In this document: piece by piece, positions 8,610 to 17,471 of the stretch
Layout: each line of letters begins with the position of its first letter
Numbering within the stretch: the stretch's first letter is position 1
Made by a program: the position numbers and the translations under genes
DNA from: Acidovorax sp. Root219
GTDB taxonomy: Bacteria > Pseudomonadota > Gammaproteobacteria > Burkholderiales > Burkholderiaceae_C
NCBI RefSeq assembly: GCF_001428665.1
Contig: NZ_LMIJ01000028.1
Coordinates: 27,093 to 91,092 of the forward strand
Reading direction: 5' to 3'
DNA: 64,000 bases
The notes under the pieces: model-generated
Database searches by the model: none
Seen by the model: only the letters and a program-made list of their open reading frames with translations
What the model was told of the DNA's origin: nothing

Positions 8610-9364
8610 GCGGCCATGCGATCCCCGACACCCTGCTGGATGTGCAGGCGCTGGACAAGCGCTTCGGCGGGCTGCACGTCACGCGCAATGTCTCCTTTCA
8701 GCTGCGCGCGGGCGACCGGCTGGCGCTGATCGGCCCCAACGGCGCGGGCAAGACCACGCTGGTCAACCAGATCAGCGGCGTGCTGGAACCCAGTGCTGGC
8801 CGGATCTGGCTGCGCGGTGCCGACGTCACGCGCACCAGCCAGGCCCAGCGCGTGCGCGCCGGGCTGGCCCGCACCTTCCAGATCACCACGCTGGCGCCGC
8901 ACCTTGCGGTGCAGCGGCAGATCGAGCTGGCGCTGTTCGAGCGCGAAGGACTCACGGGCCGCCTGTGGCGCAGCATCGACGGCTACCCCGCGCTGCAGGC
9001 CGAGGCCCAGGACATCCTGGCCCGCTTCGGGCTGCAGGCCCATGCCGCCACCGCTACACAGGACCTGGCATATGGCGAGCAGCGCCTGATCGAGATGGCG
9101 CTGGCCCTGGCCTTGCGGCCCAAGGTGCTGCTGCTCGACGAGCCCATGGCCGGCGTGCCCAAGGGCGATGGCGCACGGCTGCTGGCCGCACTGGCCGCAC
9201 TGCCCGGCGACCTGGCCGTGCTCATCATCGAGCACGACATGGACCTGGTGTTCCGTTTTGCCAACCGCATCGTGGTACTGGCCGAAGGCGCCGTGCTGGC
9301 CGATGGCTCGCCCGACGAGATCCGCCGCGACCCGCGCGTGCGCGCTGCCTACCTGGGAGCTTGA
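8606..9364 (+). CDS. livG: ABC transporter ATP-binding protein, LivG family
   Basis: Cytoplasmic ATPase of 252 residues that energises import. Walker A is GPNGAGKTT at residues 43-51, and Walker B is KVLLLDEPMAG. The ABC signature reads LAYGEQR rather than the usual LSYGQQR, a variant that keeps the glycine and glutamine. The residues after Walker B are GVPKGD, also different from the common GMN. The start overlaps livM. It works as a heterodimer with LivF. Confidence 0.93.
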   Translation: MSGHAIPDTLLDVQALDKRFGGLHVTRNVSFQLRAGDRLALIGPNGAGKTTLVNQISGVLEPSAGRIWLRGADVTRTSQAQRVRAGLARTFQITTLAPHLAVQRQIELALFEREGLTGRLWRSIDGYPALQAEAQDILARFGLQAHAATATQDLAYGEQRLIEMALALALRPKVLLLDEPMAGVPKGDGARLLAALAALPGDLAVLIIEHDMDLVFRFANRIVVLAEGAVLADGSPDEIRRDPRVRAAYLGA

Positions 9365-9369
9365 GAACC

Positions 9370-10086
9370 ATGAACTCCTCACCTGTGCTGAGCCTGCAGA
9401 ACGTGGTGGCCGGCTACGGCCCCACCACCGTGCTGGACGGCCTGTCCTTCGACGTGCATGCCGGCGAGCGCCTGGCCATGATCGGCCGCAACGGCGTGGG
9501 CAAGACCACCGCGCTGCGCGCCGTGATGGGCCTGGTGCCCCTGCGCAGCGGCAGCCTGCATTTCAAGGGGCAGGACATTGCCGCGCTGCTGCCGCACCAG
9601 CGTGCCGAGCGGGGCCTGGGCTATGTGCCGCAGACGCGCGACATCTTCCCCTCGTTGACAGTGGAGGAGAACCTGCTGGCCGGCCTCAAGCGCCGCCCGC
9701 GCAGCGCGCTCGACGAGGCCTACGCCCTGTTCCCGCGCCTGGCCGAACGCCGGCGCAATGGCGGCACCCAGCTGTCGGGCGGCGAGCAGCAGATGCTGTC
9801 GGTGGCACGTGCGCTGCTGGGCCGGCCCACCCTGCTGCTGCTCGACGAACCTTTGGAGGGCCTGGCCCCGCTGATCCGCCAGGAGCTGCTGCGTGCGTTC
9901 GCCCACATGGCGCAGCAGACGGGCATCGCCACCATCATCGTGGAGCAGCAGGTGGACGAGGCCTTGCGGTACGCCCAGCGCGCCGTGGTGCTGGACCATG
10001 GCACGGTGGTCCATGAAGCTGGCGCCGCCGAGCTGCTGGAAGACGAAGCTACGCTAGAGCGTTGGGTGGGCATGGCGGTCCACTGA
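9370..10086 (+). CDS. livF: ABC transporter ATP-binding protein, LivF family
   Basis: The second cytoplasmic ATPase of the transporter, 238 residues. Walker A is GRNGVGKTT at residues 39-47. The signature LSGGEQQMLSVARAL and Walker B TLLLLDEPLEGLAP are complete, and GLGYVPQTRDIFPSLTVEENL is the Q-loop region typical of LivF. It follows livG after five bases and precedes the MarR gene by 29 bases. Confidence 0.93.
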   Translation: MNSSPVLSLQNVVAGYGPTTVLDGLSFDVHAGERLAMIGRNGVGKTTALRAVMGLVPLRSGSLHFKGQDIAALLPHQRAERGLGYVPQTRDIFPSLTVEENLLAGLKRRPRSALDEAYALFPRLAERRRNGGTQLSGGEQQMLSVARALLGRPTLLLLDEPLEGLAPLIRQELLRAFAHMAQQTGIATIIVEQQVDEALRYAQRAVVLDHGTVVHEAGAAELLEDEATLERWVGMAVH

Positions 10087-10115
10087 CAACCCTCCTACTC
10101 CGTATTGAATCGACT

Positions 10116-10673
10116 ATGACCAAAAAGAAAGCCAGCAAGCCTTCCGACGTGCAACTCCCCGACGCGCAGAGCGTGGTGGACCTGGAGCGCTACGTACCGG
10201 CCTACCTGACCTGGATCGCCAACAAGCTCTCGCGCGGGGCCTCGCAGCACTACCTGGAAATTTTCGACGTGGGCATCGAGACCTGGCGCTGCCTGGTGTT
10301 GCTGGCCATCGAGGGTTCCATCTCGGCCCAGCAGGTGTCCAAGGTGATCGGCATGGACAAGGGCTCGGTGAGCCGCTGTTTCAAAGGCATGCAGGAGCGC
10401 GGGCTGATCACCACCGAGCTGGACAAGACCGATGGCCGCCTGCGCATCGCCGTGCTCACACCCGAAGGCCGCGCGCTGCACGGCCAGATCATGGGCATGG
10501 CGCTGGAGCGCGAGCGCGCCTTCCTGTCCGTGCTGGACCAGGGCGAAGTGGACCTGCTGCTGAGCATGCTGCGCCGCCTGCACGAGAACCTGCCCGCGGT
10601 GGATGCCGCCACGCAGGACTATGCGAAGAAGCACTTTCCCAAGCCCGCCGGCCAGCGCAAGGCCGGCGACTGA
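10116..10673 (+). CDS. MarR family transcriptional regulator
   Basis: A 185-residue winged-helix regulator. The DNA-binding core is SAQQVSKVIGMDKGSVSRCF followed by KGMQERGLITTELDKTDGR, which includes the wing with the conserved D-x-R. It lies inside the operon, between the transporter and the oxygenase genes. MarR proteins are usually autorepressors released by aromatic carboxylates, so it probably binds the palindrome at 5427-5444 upstream of the first gene. The chosen ATG begins a lysine-rich N-terminus (MTKKKASK); an upstream in-frame start inside livF is less likely. Confidence 0.9.
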   Translation: MTKKKASKPSDVQLPDAQSVVDLERYVPAYLTWIANKLSRGASQHYLEIFDVGIETWRCLVLLAIEGSISAQQVSKVIGMDKGSVSRCFKGMQERGLITTELDKTDGRLRIAVLTPEGRALHGQIMGMALERERAFLSVLDQGEVDLLLSMLRRLHENLPAVDAATQDYAKKHFPKPAGQRKAGD

Positions 10674-10702
10674 GACAACCCGGCAACCACGCCACCCCCA
10701 CC

Positions 10703-11662
10703 ATGAACGCAATGCAAGTCATCGTCCGCAGCCGGCGCGCAGAAGCCGAAGGCATCTGCAGCTTCGAGCTGGTGCACCCCGAGGGGCAGGCCCTGCCGGC
10801 CTTCACGGCCGGCGCCCATATCGACGTGCACGTGGCTCCTGGCCTGGTGCGCCAGTATTCGCTGTGCAACCACCCGGCCACCGTTGACCACTACCGCATT
10901 GCCGTGCTGCGCGAAGCGGCTTCGCGCGGCGGGTCGGCGGGCATGCACGAGCAGGTGCAGGTGGGCCAGGCGCTCACCATCAGCGCACCGCGCAACCATT
11001 TCGGGCTGGTGCCTGGCGCGCGCCGCAGCCTGCTGCTGGCCGGCGGCATTGGCATCACCCCCCTCTGGGCCATGGCGCAGGCGCTGCACAGCGCGGGCGA
11101 GAGCTTCGATTTGCATTATTGCGGCCGGGCCGCTGCCCGCATGGCCTTTGTGCATGACATGGCGCAGGCCCCGTTCGCCGCCCAGGTGCAGGTGCATGCC
11201 GACGATGGCCCCGAGGCCCAGCGCTTTGATGCGGATGCAGTGCTGGCCCACCCCGAGGCCGGCACCCATCTCTACGTGTGTGGCCCTGCCGGCTTCATGA
11301 ACCATGTGCTCGATACCGCCCGCCGCCATGGCTGGCCCGAGGCGCAGCTGCACCGCGAATTCTTTGCCGGCACCGCCACCGCGCTCGCATCGGACGGCAG
11401 CTTCGGCGTGCGCCTGGCCAACTCCGGCCAGACATTCCAGATCCCTGCAGGCAAGAGCGTGATCGAGGTGCTCGTGGCCGAAGGAATCGACGTGCCGTAC
11501 TCCTGCGAATCCGGTGTGTGCGGTACCTGCCTGACCCGTGTGCTCGAAGGCGTGCCCGAGCACCGCGACACCTTTCTGACCGAGGCCGAGCGCGCCGCCA
11601 ACGACCAGTTCACGCCGTGCTGCTCCAGGGCGCTCACGCCGCTGCTGGTGTTGGAACTCTGA
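10703..11662 (+). CDS. Class IA oxygenase reductase (VanB-like, FMN/NAD(P)H and plant-type 2Fe-2S)
   Basis: The electron-transfer partner of the adjacent Rieske oxygenase, 319 residues. Domains in order: flavin-binding barrel with RQYSL at residues 50-54, nucleotide-binding domain with GGIGITP and YVCGPAGFM, and a C-terminal plant-type ferredoxin domain with CESGVCGTC and a later cysteine (PCCSR). This order is that of vanillate/phthalate oxygenase reductases. It passes electrons from NAD(P)H to the Rieske centre. The specific substrate of the pair is not evident. Confidence 0.92.
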   Translation: MNAMQVIVRSRRAEAEGICSFELVHPEGQALPAFTAGAHIDVHVAPGLVRQYSLCNHPATVDHYRIAVLREAASRGGSAGMHEQVQVGQALTISAPRNHFGLVPGARRSLLLAGGIGITPLWAMAQALHSAGESFDLHYCGRAAARMAFVHDMAQAPFAAQVQVHADDGPEAQRFDADAVLAHPEAGTHLYVCGPAGFMNHVLDTARRHGWPEAQLHREFFAGTATALASDGSFGVRLANSGQTFQIPAGKSVIEVLVAEGIDVPYSCESGVCGTCLTRVLEGVPEHRDTFLTEAERAANDQFTPCCSRALTPLLVLEL

Positions 11663-11704
11663 GCACCACCACCCACCATCCCTGACGACAAGAGGAGACA
11701 TCCC

Positions 11705-12820
11705 ATGAACACCCCCACCACCAGCATCCCCTTGAGCGAGATCAAGACGAAGGCATCCACCAGAGCCGCAGCCACGGACCCCGGCCGCTTTCCGCTGAAC
11801 CAGTGGTATGTGGCCGGCTTCTCGTCCGAGCTCGTGGACAAGCCCATCGCGCGCACCTTCCTGGGCCAGAAGGTGGTACTGTTTCGCACAGGGGCCGGGC
11901 AGGTGGCCGCGCTGGAAGACCGCTGCTGCCACCGCTCTCTGCCCCTGTCGTGCGGCACCGTGGAGGGCACGGGCGTGCGCTGCGGCTACCACGGCATGCT
12001 GTACGCGCCCAGCGGCCAGTGCATCGAGATCCCGGGCCAGGAGCGCATCCCGTCCAAAGCCAAGGTCCGGGCCTACCACGTGGTCGAGAAGAACCAGATC
12101 GTCTGGATCTGGATGCCCCGAGCCGAAGGCACCGAGCCCGCGAAGGCCCCCCCGGACTACCCCTACCACGACGACCCGCGCTATAAATTCGGCAGTGGCA
12201 ACTACCACTACCAGGCGCCCTGGCAGCTCATCCACGACAACCTGCTGGACCTGAGCCACCTGGGCTATGTGCACCTCAAGACCATTGGCGGCAACGCGCG
12301 CCTGCACATGAATGCCGAGATGAAGGTCACTTCCGAAGGCGACGGCGTCAAGGTCGTGCGCCTCATGCCTGGCTCCACCCCGCCGCCCACCTACAAGGCC
12401 GCCTGGCCCTTTGGTGAGCAGTGCGACCGCTGGCAGGAGATCGAGTTCGACGTGAGCCACCTGCGCATCTGGACCGGCGCCGTGGAGCCCGGCACCGACT
12501 CCATCGAAGACCCCGAGCGCGGGGGCTTTCATATGCGCGGCTTTCACGGCATCACGCCCGAGACCGACGACACCTGCCATTATTTCTGGAGCATGTCGAG
12601 CACCAAGCACCCCGAGATGCCCGACAACATCGAGGCCGTGATCGAGCAGACCGCCTTCACCTTCGACGAAGACCGCGCGATCATCGAGGCCCAGTACCGC
12701 AACATGCTGCAGTTCGGTGAGCGCGCCACCTGGACCGACATCCACGTGGACGTGGGCGGCAACCGGGCGCGGCGCATCGTGGCCAAGCTGCTGGAGCAGC
12801 AGCAGGCCCCCGCTGCATAG
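11705..12820 (+). CDS. Aromatic ring-hydroxylating/O-demethylating Rieske oxygenase, large subunit
   Basis: The terminal oxygenase, 371 residues, resembling vanillate O-demethylase VanA and phthalate-type oxygenases. The Rieske cluster ligands are visible as C74-x-H76 and C93-x2-H96 (VRCGYHGMLY). The mononuclear iron motif is DNLLDLSHLGYVH, with histidines near 185 and 190. AGGAGACATCCC precedes the ATG. It is the last gene of the operon that starts at 5515, so the compound taken up by the ABC transporter is probably its substrate or a precursor. Possible activities are ring hydroxylation or O-demethylation of a substituted benzoate. Confidence 0.93.
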   Translation: MNTPTTSIPLSEIKTKASTRAAATDPGRFPLNQWYVAGFSSELVDKPIARTFLGQKVVLFRTGAGQVAALEDRCCHRSLPLSCGTVEGTGVRCGYHGMLYAPSGQCIEIPGQERIPSKAKVRAYHVVEKNQIVWIWMPRAEGTEPAKAPPDYPYHDDPRYKFGSGNYHYQAPWQLIHDNLLDLSHLGYVHLKTIGGNARLHMNAEMKVTSEGDGVKVVRLMPGSTPPPTYKAAWPFGEQCDRWQEIEFDVSHLRIWTGAVEPGTDSIEDPERGGFHMRGFHGITPETDDTCHYFWSMSSTKHPEMPDNIEAVIEQTAFTFDEDRAIIEAQYRNMLQFGERATWTDIHVDVGGNRARRIVAKLLEQQQAPAA

Positions 12821-12924
12821 CGGGTCACACACCTGGCCCCGGTGGGGTGGTGCGGTGCAGGCGTGTCGGGGGAATCCACTGTGGCTAACATGGACGTCCT
12901 TTCTGCCTTCCCGCTTCTGTCCCC

Positions 12925-13431
12925 ATGCACATCGAACAAGCCACCGCCGAAGATCTGAATGAGGTGGTCTCTACTCTGGCGGAGGCTGCGCAATGGCTGC
13001 AGGGCGATGGCCGGCCCTTGTGGTCGCCTGCAGACTATGGCCAGGAGCGCATCCAGCGTGATACCGCTGCCGGCGCCTACTGGGTCGCCCGGATGGGGCT
13101 TGTGCCAGGGCAGGGCGGTGCGGTGGCAGGCGTCATGCGCCTGGACCTGGAAGACCCGCACTGCTGGCCCGAGATCGTCGCGGGAAGTTCCGTCTACCTG
13201 CACAAGCTGGCAGTCCGCCGCGCCTGGGCGGGACAGGGCGTTTCAACGGCCTTGCTGCGGTGTGCGCGCGAGCGAACCCGGGCCTTGCAGCGACCCTGGC
13301 TGCGCCTGGATTGCGTTGCGGACCGCCAGGGGCTGCGCTCGCTCTACGAAGGCTTCGGGTTCTTGCTGCACAGCGAGGTCTCCAGGGGGAACTGGGCACT
13401 GGCGCGGTACGAAATGGCGGTTGCGGGGTAG
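12925..13431 (+). CDS. GNAT family N-acetyltransferase
   Basis: A 168-residue acetyl-CoA-dependent acetyltransferase. The fold is indicated by an N-terminal MHIEQATAEDLNEV, then VYLHKLAVRRAWAGQGVSTALL (strand 4 and the acetyl-CoA loop) and a C-terminal GLRSLYEGFGFLLHSE. The usual Q/R-x-x-G-x-G/A loop reads RRAWAGQG. It is about 100 bases downstream of the oxygenase gene and may have its own promoter. The acceptor substrate is unknown. Confidence 0.85.
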   Translation: MHIEQATAEDLNEVVSTLAEAAQWLQGDGRPLWSPADYGQERIQRDTAAGAYWVARMGLVPGQGGAVAGVMRLDLEDPHCWPEIVAGSSVYLHKLAVRRAWAGQGVSTALLRCARERTRALQRPWLRLDCVADRQGLRSLYEGFGFLLHSEVSRGNWALARYEMAVAG

Positions 13432-13456
13432 GATGTTCTCAGGGGCCCCGGGACGC

Positions 13457-15190
13457 TCATGCCGCGCCCGGGCCCCCCAGCACCATCGCATTCCACTCCC
13501 GCAGCGTCCTTTGCTTCTCCTCGGCCGACAGGTCGTCGGCCTCTTCGCGGCGCAGCAATTGCTCCAGCAGGGGCAGCAGGTCCTTGTGCTGCGATTGCTG
13601 CTGCAGAGGTTCCTCCATGGTTTCCACCACCTTGTTGAACTCCACCTTGGTCGTGCGCAGGAATTGCGAAGCAGCCTGTGTGAGCAGGGCGCGCACGGGC
13701 TTGTCCTTCTCGTAGGCCAGCTCCATGCGGGTGCTGCTGTGGTCCTCGACCTGGGTGTAGTAGTAGTTCTGGGTGGCCGAGTCCGAGCTGAGTTCGGGCT
13801 CGCGCCGGGAGCGCAGCGAGCGGTGGAAGCCGGCGCTCAGGTCGGAGGTTTGCGTCTGCGTGATGGCGCGGTTGGCGGCAGAGCCGCCCGAGATCTGGGT
13901 CGACTGTTCGAGCTTGTAGTCGAAGATGTCGATTTCGTTGGTGTGGCGCGGGTTGATGGCGCGGCGGTTGGTCAGGATGCTGGCCCTGAAGTCTGCCATG
14001 CCCGTGAGCAGGCTGTGGTCCTCCTCGCTGAAGGCATCGGCATCGCTGGTGATGTCCGCTGGCCGCACTCTGGTGAGGCCGCTGGCCCTGTCGCTGTCCC
14101 TGTCGCTGTCTCCGTAGCCGCCGTGCAGGGCCGCGAAGGAGGACTTGAACAGGTCCACCAGCTCCTGGTTGCCGTTGCCGCGCTCGGCCGCCTTGTCCAC
14201 GCGGCCCAGGTACTGCTGCACGGCCCGGGCCTTTTGCTCGGCGCTGCCCCAGATGGCACTCTGGCGCAGGTCGGTCTTCACGGTGGCCGTGCCCTTCAGG
14301 GTCTTGAGCTCGATCTCGCGGCTGTCGGCGCTGGCCGTGAATCGCGTGCCCAGCACCATGGCACGCTCGCCCTGGTCGTTCAGGCCATAGACCTCGCTCT
14401 TGAGCTCCACCCGGGTCAGCAGCTTGCTGTCGAACTTCATCAGGCCGTCGAGGTTCACCAGCGGCGGCTCGCGTGTCAGGCCCTCCATGGCTTCATCGAA
14501 ACCCTTGGCCAGGGACTGCAGTGCCTGCTGCTCCTGGGGCGTGAGGTCGCCCTCGACGTCGATCTGCACCGTCATGCCCGCGCCCGTGCTGACCGGAAGG
14601 CGCTGGTCGGCAATGGAAATGCGCACCGAGGCGCCCGACTGGGTCTTGATCGTCAGCGCGGCGCTGGCGCTGGGGCTGGAGCGGATGGCCCATTGCGCAT
14701 CGGCGGCCTTGCCCTGGATCTTGTCGGGCGAATAGGCTGCCGCCACGTTCACGATGGTTTGCCGGTAGCTGGCGCCCGTGCTGGCCACCTGCTCCAGCAG
14801 GGCCGAGCCCAGGCCGGCAAAGCGGGCGCTCTGGCTGGTGGCACTGGCGTTGCGGCCGATGATCTGGTCCACGGCCGTGGTGGGGGCCTGCTCCCAGACT
14901 TGCATCTTTCCATTGCGGGTCTGCAGGTTCGCCAATGCCTCGTAGGTCACGTTCACGGTCTGCAGAGACGATGGGTACTGGGTGACATGGAGAAATCGGG
15001 TGTCGCCGGTGGCCGCAGCCGCCGGGGCCAGGGGTGCGGAGGCGGTGAAGCCCGTCGCTGTGACGGCTGCTGCGTCCGCGCCACTGGAGGGGAGGGCAAG
15101 GGCTGGGCTCGGTGCGGCTGCAGCTTTGATGGCAGCGCTCTGTATGCCCAGGGCTGCTGCCGGAGAAGAAAGAAGACTGACGGCGCTCAT
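13457..15190 (-). CDS. Hypothetical protein, 577 residues, alanine-rich N-terminus
   Basis: Not recognised. The first 60 or so residues are low-complexity and rich in Ala, Ser and Pro, with no convincing signal peptide or membrane segment. The remainder is mixed alpha/beta and charged. An aspartate/serine-rich stretch (DSDRDSDRASG) lies near residue 360. The C-terminal 100 residues are strongly helical (QQQSQHKDLLPLLEQLLRRE) and end Gly/Pro-rich. Codon use and GC content match neighbouring genes, so it appears to be a real gene. It is convergent with the acetyltransferase gene, with 25 bases between stops, and has no operon partner. Secretion-substrate or cell-surface roles would be guesses. 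Confidence 0.75.
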   Translation of the reverse strand: MSAVSLLSSPAAALGIQSAAIKAAAAPSPALALPSSGADAAAVTATGFTASAPLAPAAAATGDTRFLHVTQYPSSLQTVNVTYEALANLQTRNGKMQVWEQAPTTAVDQIIGRNASATSQSARFAGLGSALLEQVASTGASYRQTIVNVAAAYSPDKIQGKAADAQWAIRSSPSASAALTIKTQSGASVRISIADQRLPVSTGAGMTVQIDVEGDLTPQEQQALQSLAKGFDEAMEGLTREPPLVNLDGLMKFDSKLLTRVELKSEVYGLNDQGERAMVLGTRFTASADSREIELKTLKGTATVKTDLRQSAIWGSAEQKARAVQQYLGRVDKAAERGNGNQELVDLFKSSFAALHGGYGDSDRDSDRASGLTRVRPADITSDADAFSEEDHSLLTGMADFRASILTNRRAINPRHTNEIDIFDYKLEQSTQISGGSAANRAITQTQTSDLSAGFHRSLRSRREPELSSDSATQNYYYTQVEDHSSTRMELAYEKDKPVRALLTQAASQFLRTTKVEFNKVVETMEEPLQQQSQHKDLLPLLEQLLRREEADDLSAEEKQRTLREWNAMVLGGPGAA

Positions 15191-15490
15191 TTTCTGGTTC
15201 TAGGTTTGTTGATGCGGCTCCGGCTGTTATCGGCAGGGCTTGAGAAATCTGAAGGTCCTGGCCTGTGCGAAGCTCGGTATCGCAACAGACACCCAAGCAA
15301 AGAAGGGAGGGCGAGCCATTGACCTGGAATTCAGCCACGTCGACGCTCTGGTCATTTGCCTGGAAGGGCCGGAGCCTCAGCGGTTCATGGAGGATGCTCG
15401 TGCAGGTGACGCACACCAGTGCAGCAATGCGGGTTAGTCTCCTGGAGGCTTCTGATCCAGAAAACAATCAAACTGCAATGGGAGGGACTT
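15191..15490. other. 300-base intergenic region without a supported gene
   Basis: This stretch separates divergent genes. It is lower in GC than its surroundings and must hold the promoters of the 577-residue protein gene (leftward) and of the small membrane protein gene (rightward). A 65-codon frame at 15240-15437 has a TTG start and no ribosome-binding site and is not supported. No clear -35/-10 pair or repeat was found. Confidence 0.5.
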
Positions 15491-15934
15491 GTGGAACGCT
15501 GGGAGCGCATAGAGCGATTTGCCCTCTGGGTCGGTACTGCCGTCGTGCTGGCCTATTGGGGCTGGCTGGCTTTCACCGGTGATTTTCTCTGGCTGGGCTT
15601 TTTGTTTGCAGTAGCGGCACCTTTCATCTTCTGGATGTACTGGCAGGTCTTTTTTGATCACAAGCTGGGAAGTGCGGAGCCACCATCGCGTGCCGAGAGG
15701 GTCATGTATACCGGCTGGGTCCTTGTGCGACGTCTGGTTGTCGGCGGATTTGCGGCTATCCTGACCGTCGCGGCAATCGTCGTCTTCCAGAAGGGCTACT
15801 GGCTTGGTTCTGCAGGTGCCGCAGCGGCCGCCGCTTGCTTTGGCTGGGGCGCATTCTTTGGCATGGGCAGGAGCAGTTCGCTGAGCGATGATCGCCCTGC
15901 GCATCGGGCTCGGGCGCGACGCTATCGCAGATAG
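15491..15934 (+). CDS. Small membrane protein with three to four predicted transmembrane segments
   Basis: A 147-residue protein of unknown function. Hydrophobic segments occur at about residues 8-25 (FALWVGTAVVLAYWGW), 30-50 (WLGFLFAVAAPFIFWMYW) and 75-95, with a weaker one near 105-125. The C-terminus is basic (RARARRYRR), which suggests a cytoplasmic tail. The GTG start was chosen because GGGAGGGACTT lies directly in front of it; the open frame extends upstream without a better site. It is convergent with the acetyltransferase gene on the other strand. Confidence 0.7.
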   Translation: MERWERIERFALWVGTAVVLAYWGWLAFTGDFLWLGFLFAVAAPFIFWMYWQVFFDHKLGSAEPPSRAERVMYTGWVLVRRLVVGGFAAILTVAAIVVFQKGYWLGSAGAAAAAACFGWGAFFGMGRSSSLSDDRPAHRARARRYRR

Positions 15935-15944
15935 TCGGGGCCCA

Positions 15945-16400
15945 TCATGGTCCGCGCCGGTCAGGTCGCGCGATGAACGCCTGCTTGCCATGCCGGTCGA
16001 AGCCGGCGGATTCATAAAACCGCAGCGTCGCCTCGTCCTTGCGCCCGGTCATCAGCATCACCTTGTAGCAGCCCTGTGCCCACGCGAACGCCAGGGCATC
16101 TTGCAGCACGGCCCTGGCGTAGCCACGCCCGCGATGGTCGGCATGCGTCACTACGTTCTCGATCAAACCATACGGCCTGCCGCCGCGCGTGAGGTTGGGG
16201 ATGACCGTGATGGTGCAGCTGGAGACCAGTTGGCCATCCACATAGGCACCCACATACCGATAGCGGCCGCTGCCCAGCAGTTCATCCCAGATCTGCTCGG
16301 CCGTCCCGTCGTCGGGCGGCGGGTCATCGTCAGCATGCAGGTGCGTGTAGAGCGCCAGCAGCTCCGAGAGTTCTGATCGTGCGATGGGGCGGATCTCCAT
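15945..16400 (-). CDS. GNAT family N-acetyltransferase
   Basis: A 151-residue acetyltransferase beginning MEIRPIARSELSELLALYTHLH. The acetyl-CoA binding region is YGLIENVVTHADHRGRGYARAVL with the R/Q-x-x-G-x-G/A type loop HRGRGYA, followed by CYKVMLMTGRKDEATLRFYESAGF, the conserved C-terminal strand and helix. The acceptor is unknown. It lies 53 bases downstream of a LysR gene on the same strand and may be co-transcribed with it. Confidence 0.88.
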   Translation of the reverse strand: MEIRPIARSELSELLALYTHLHADDDPPPDDGTAEQIWDELLGSGRYRYVGAYVDGQLVSSCTITVIPNLTRGGRPYGLIENVVTHADHRGRGYARAVLQDALAFAWAQGCYKVMLMTGRKDEATLRFYESAGFDRHGKQAFIARPDRRGP

Positions 16401-16453
16401 GCCTGTGTGCTTCCTTGCGGTGTGCCTGCATTCTGCATCCGTGCGCCGACTGC

Positions 16454-17353
16454 TCACGCCACCCGCCGCCCGCCAAACCACTCCCCCAGAAAATCCGCCA
16501 GCGCCCGTGTCTTGGCCGACAGGTCGCTCTTGGTCGGGTACACCAGCGTCACGTCCGCAGCGGGCAGGGCCCAGCCCGGCAGCACCAGCCGCAGGCGGCC
16601 TGAGGCGAGGTAGGGCGCCACGTCCCAGTGCGAGCGCATGAGCACGCCATGCCCGTCCAGCGCCCAGGTGGTGGCCGCTGCGCCGTCGTTGGTGCTGAGC
16701 ATGCCGCGCACCTTCACGGTCTCTTGCCTGTCGCCCTGGTGCAGGTGCCAGGTGCCATAGGTTTCGTCGCTCTCGCGGATCACGATGCAGTGGTGCGCCA
16801 GCAGGTCGGCCGGCTGCGTGGGCTCGCCCGCCTGGGCCAGGTAGGCGGGCGACGCGCACAGCACGCGCTGGTTGGCCATGAGGCGGCGGGCCGTGAGGCG
16901 CGAGTCGGGCAGGTCGCCAAAGCGCACGGCGGCGTCGAAGCCCTGTTCCACCAGGTTCACGGGGCGGTCGGTCAGGTGCAGTTGCACCTCCACCTCGGGG
17001 TAGGCGCGGGCAAAGGCCGACAGGGCAGGGGCGATGTGCACGCGGCCAAAGCCCAGCGTGGCGGCCAGCTTGATGAGGCCGCGCGGTGAGCTGCGGGCGC
17101 CGGCCACCGTGCGCTCCAGCGCCTCCAGGTCGCCGAGGATGCGGGCGCCGTCGAGCAGGTAGGTCTCGCCCTCGGGCGTGAGGTGGATGCGCCGCGTGGT
17201 GCGGTGCAGCAGGCGCACGCCCAGCCGGTGCTCCAGCTGGGCCAGGCGCCGGCTGACCGCAGGCGGGGTGATGCCCATCTGCTGCGCAGCCGCGGCCAGG
17301 CTGCCTTCCTTCATGAGCAGGGCAAAGAAGCGCAGGTCCGAAAAGCCATCCAT
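16454..17353 (-). CDS. LysR family transcriptional regulator (DmlR-like subgroup)
   Basis: A 299-residue LysR regulator. The HTH is at the N-terminus (MDGFSDLRFFALLMKEGSLA, then ITPPAVSRRLAQLEHRLG). The motif RTTRRIHLTPEGETYL and the mid-region PRGLIKLAATLGFGR are typical of the subgroup that contains the malate regulator DmlR. It is divergent from the Bug receptor, dehalogenase-like hydrolase and LeuCD-type genes, which it probably controls. Effector unknown. Confidence 0.93.
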   Translation of the reverse strand: MDGFSDLRFFALLMKEGSLAAAAQQMGITPPAVSRRLAQLEHRLGVRLLHRTTRRIHLTPEGETYLLDGARILGDLEALERTVAGARSSPRGLIKLAATLGFGRVHIAPALSAFARAYPEVEVQLHLTDRPVNLVEQGFDAAVRFGDLPDSRLTARRLMANQRVLCASPAYLAQAGEPTQPADLLAHHCIVIRESDETYGTWHLHQGDRQETVKVRGMLSTNDGAAATTWALDGHGVLMRSHWDVAPYLASGRLRLVLPGWALPAADVTLVYPTKSDLSAKTRALADFLGEWFGGRRVA

Positions 17354-17361
17354 GGGTGCTT

Positions 17362-17378
17362 AATTCGTGCTTTGAATT
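17362..17378. promoter_or_regulatory. Candidate LysR box in the LysR/Bug divergent region
   Basis: AATTC-N7-GAATT, containing a T-N11-A core (T17364, A17376), lies eight bases from the LysR start codon in an AT-rich stretch. This is the spacing recognised by LysR proteins. It is a candidate autoregulatory site. The rest of the 118-base intergenic region is AT-rich, and no -35/-10 pair was assigned. Confidence 0.5.
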
Positions 17379-17471
17379 TATGAATGAAGTGATTTTGACG
17401 GTATTTATGGCTTTGCACATCACTCATAAGATCCAACCCACAACAAATAACCACCTGCAGGAGACAAACCC

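Noticed and set aside
13432..13475. GC-rich hairpin between the convergent acetyltransferase and hypothetical genes
   Set aside because: Arms mismatch by one base, overlaps coding sequence and lacks a U-run.
12959..15322. 787-codon plus-strand frame across the acetyltransferase and the 577-residue protein
   Set aside because: Antisense or out-of-frame to supported genes; composition of a shadow frame.
15240..15437. Possible 65-residue gene in the 15191-15490 gap
   Set aside because: TTG start, no ribosome-binding site, no recognisable product, and composition unlike the neighbours.
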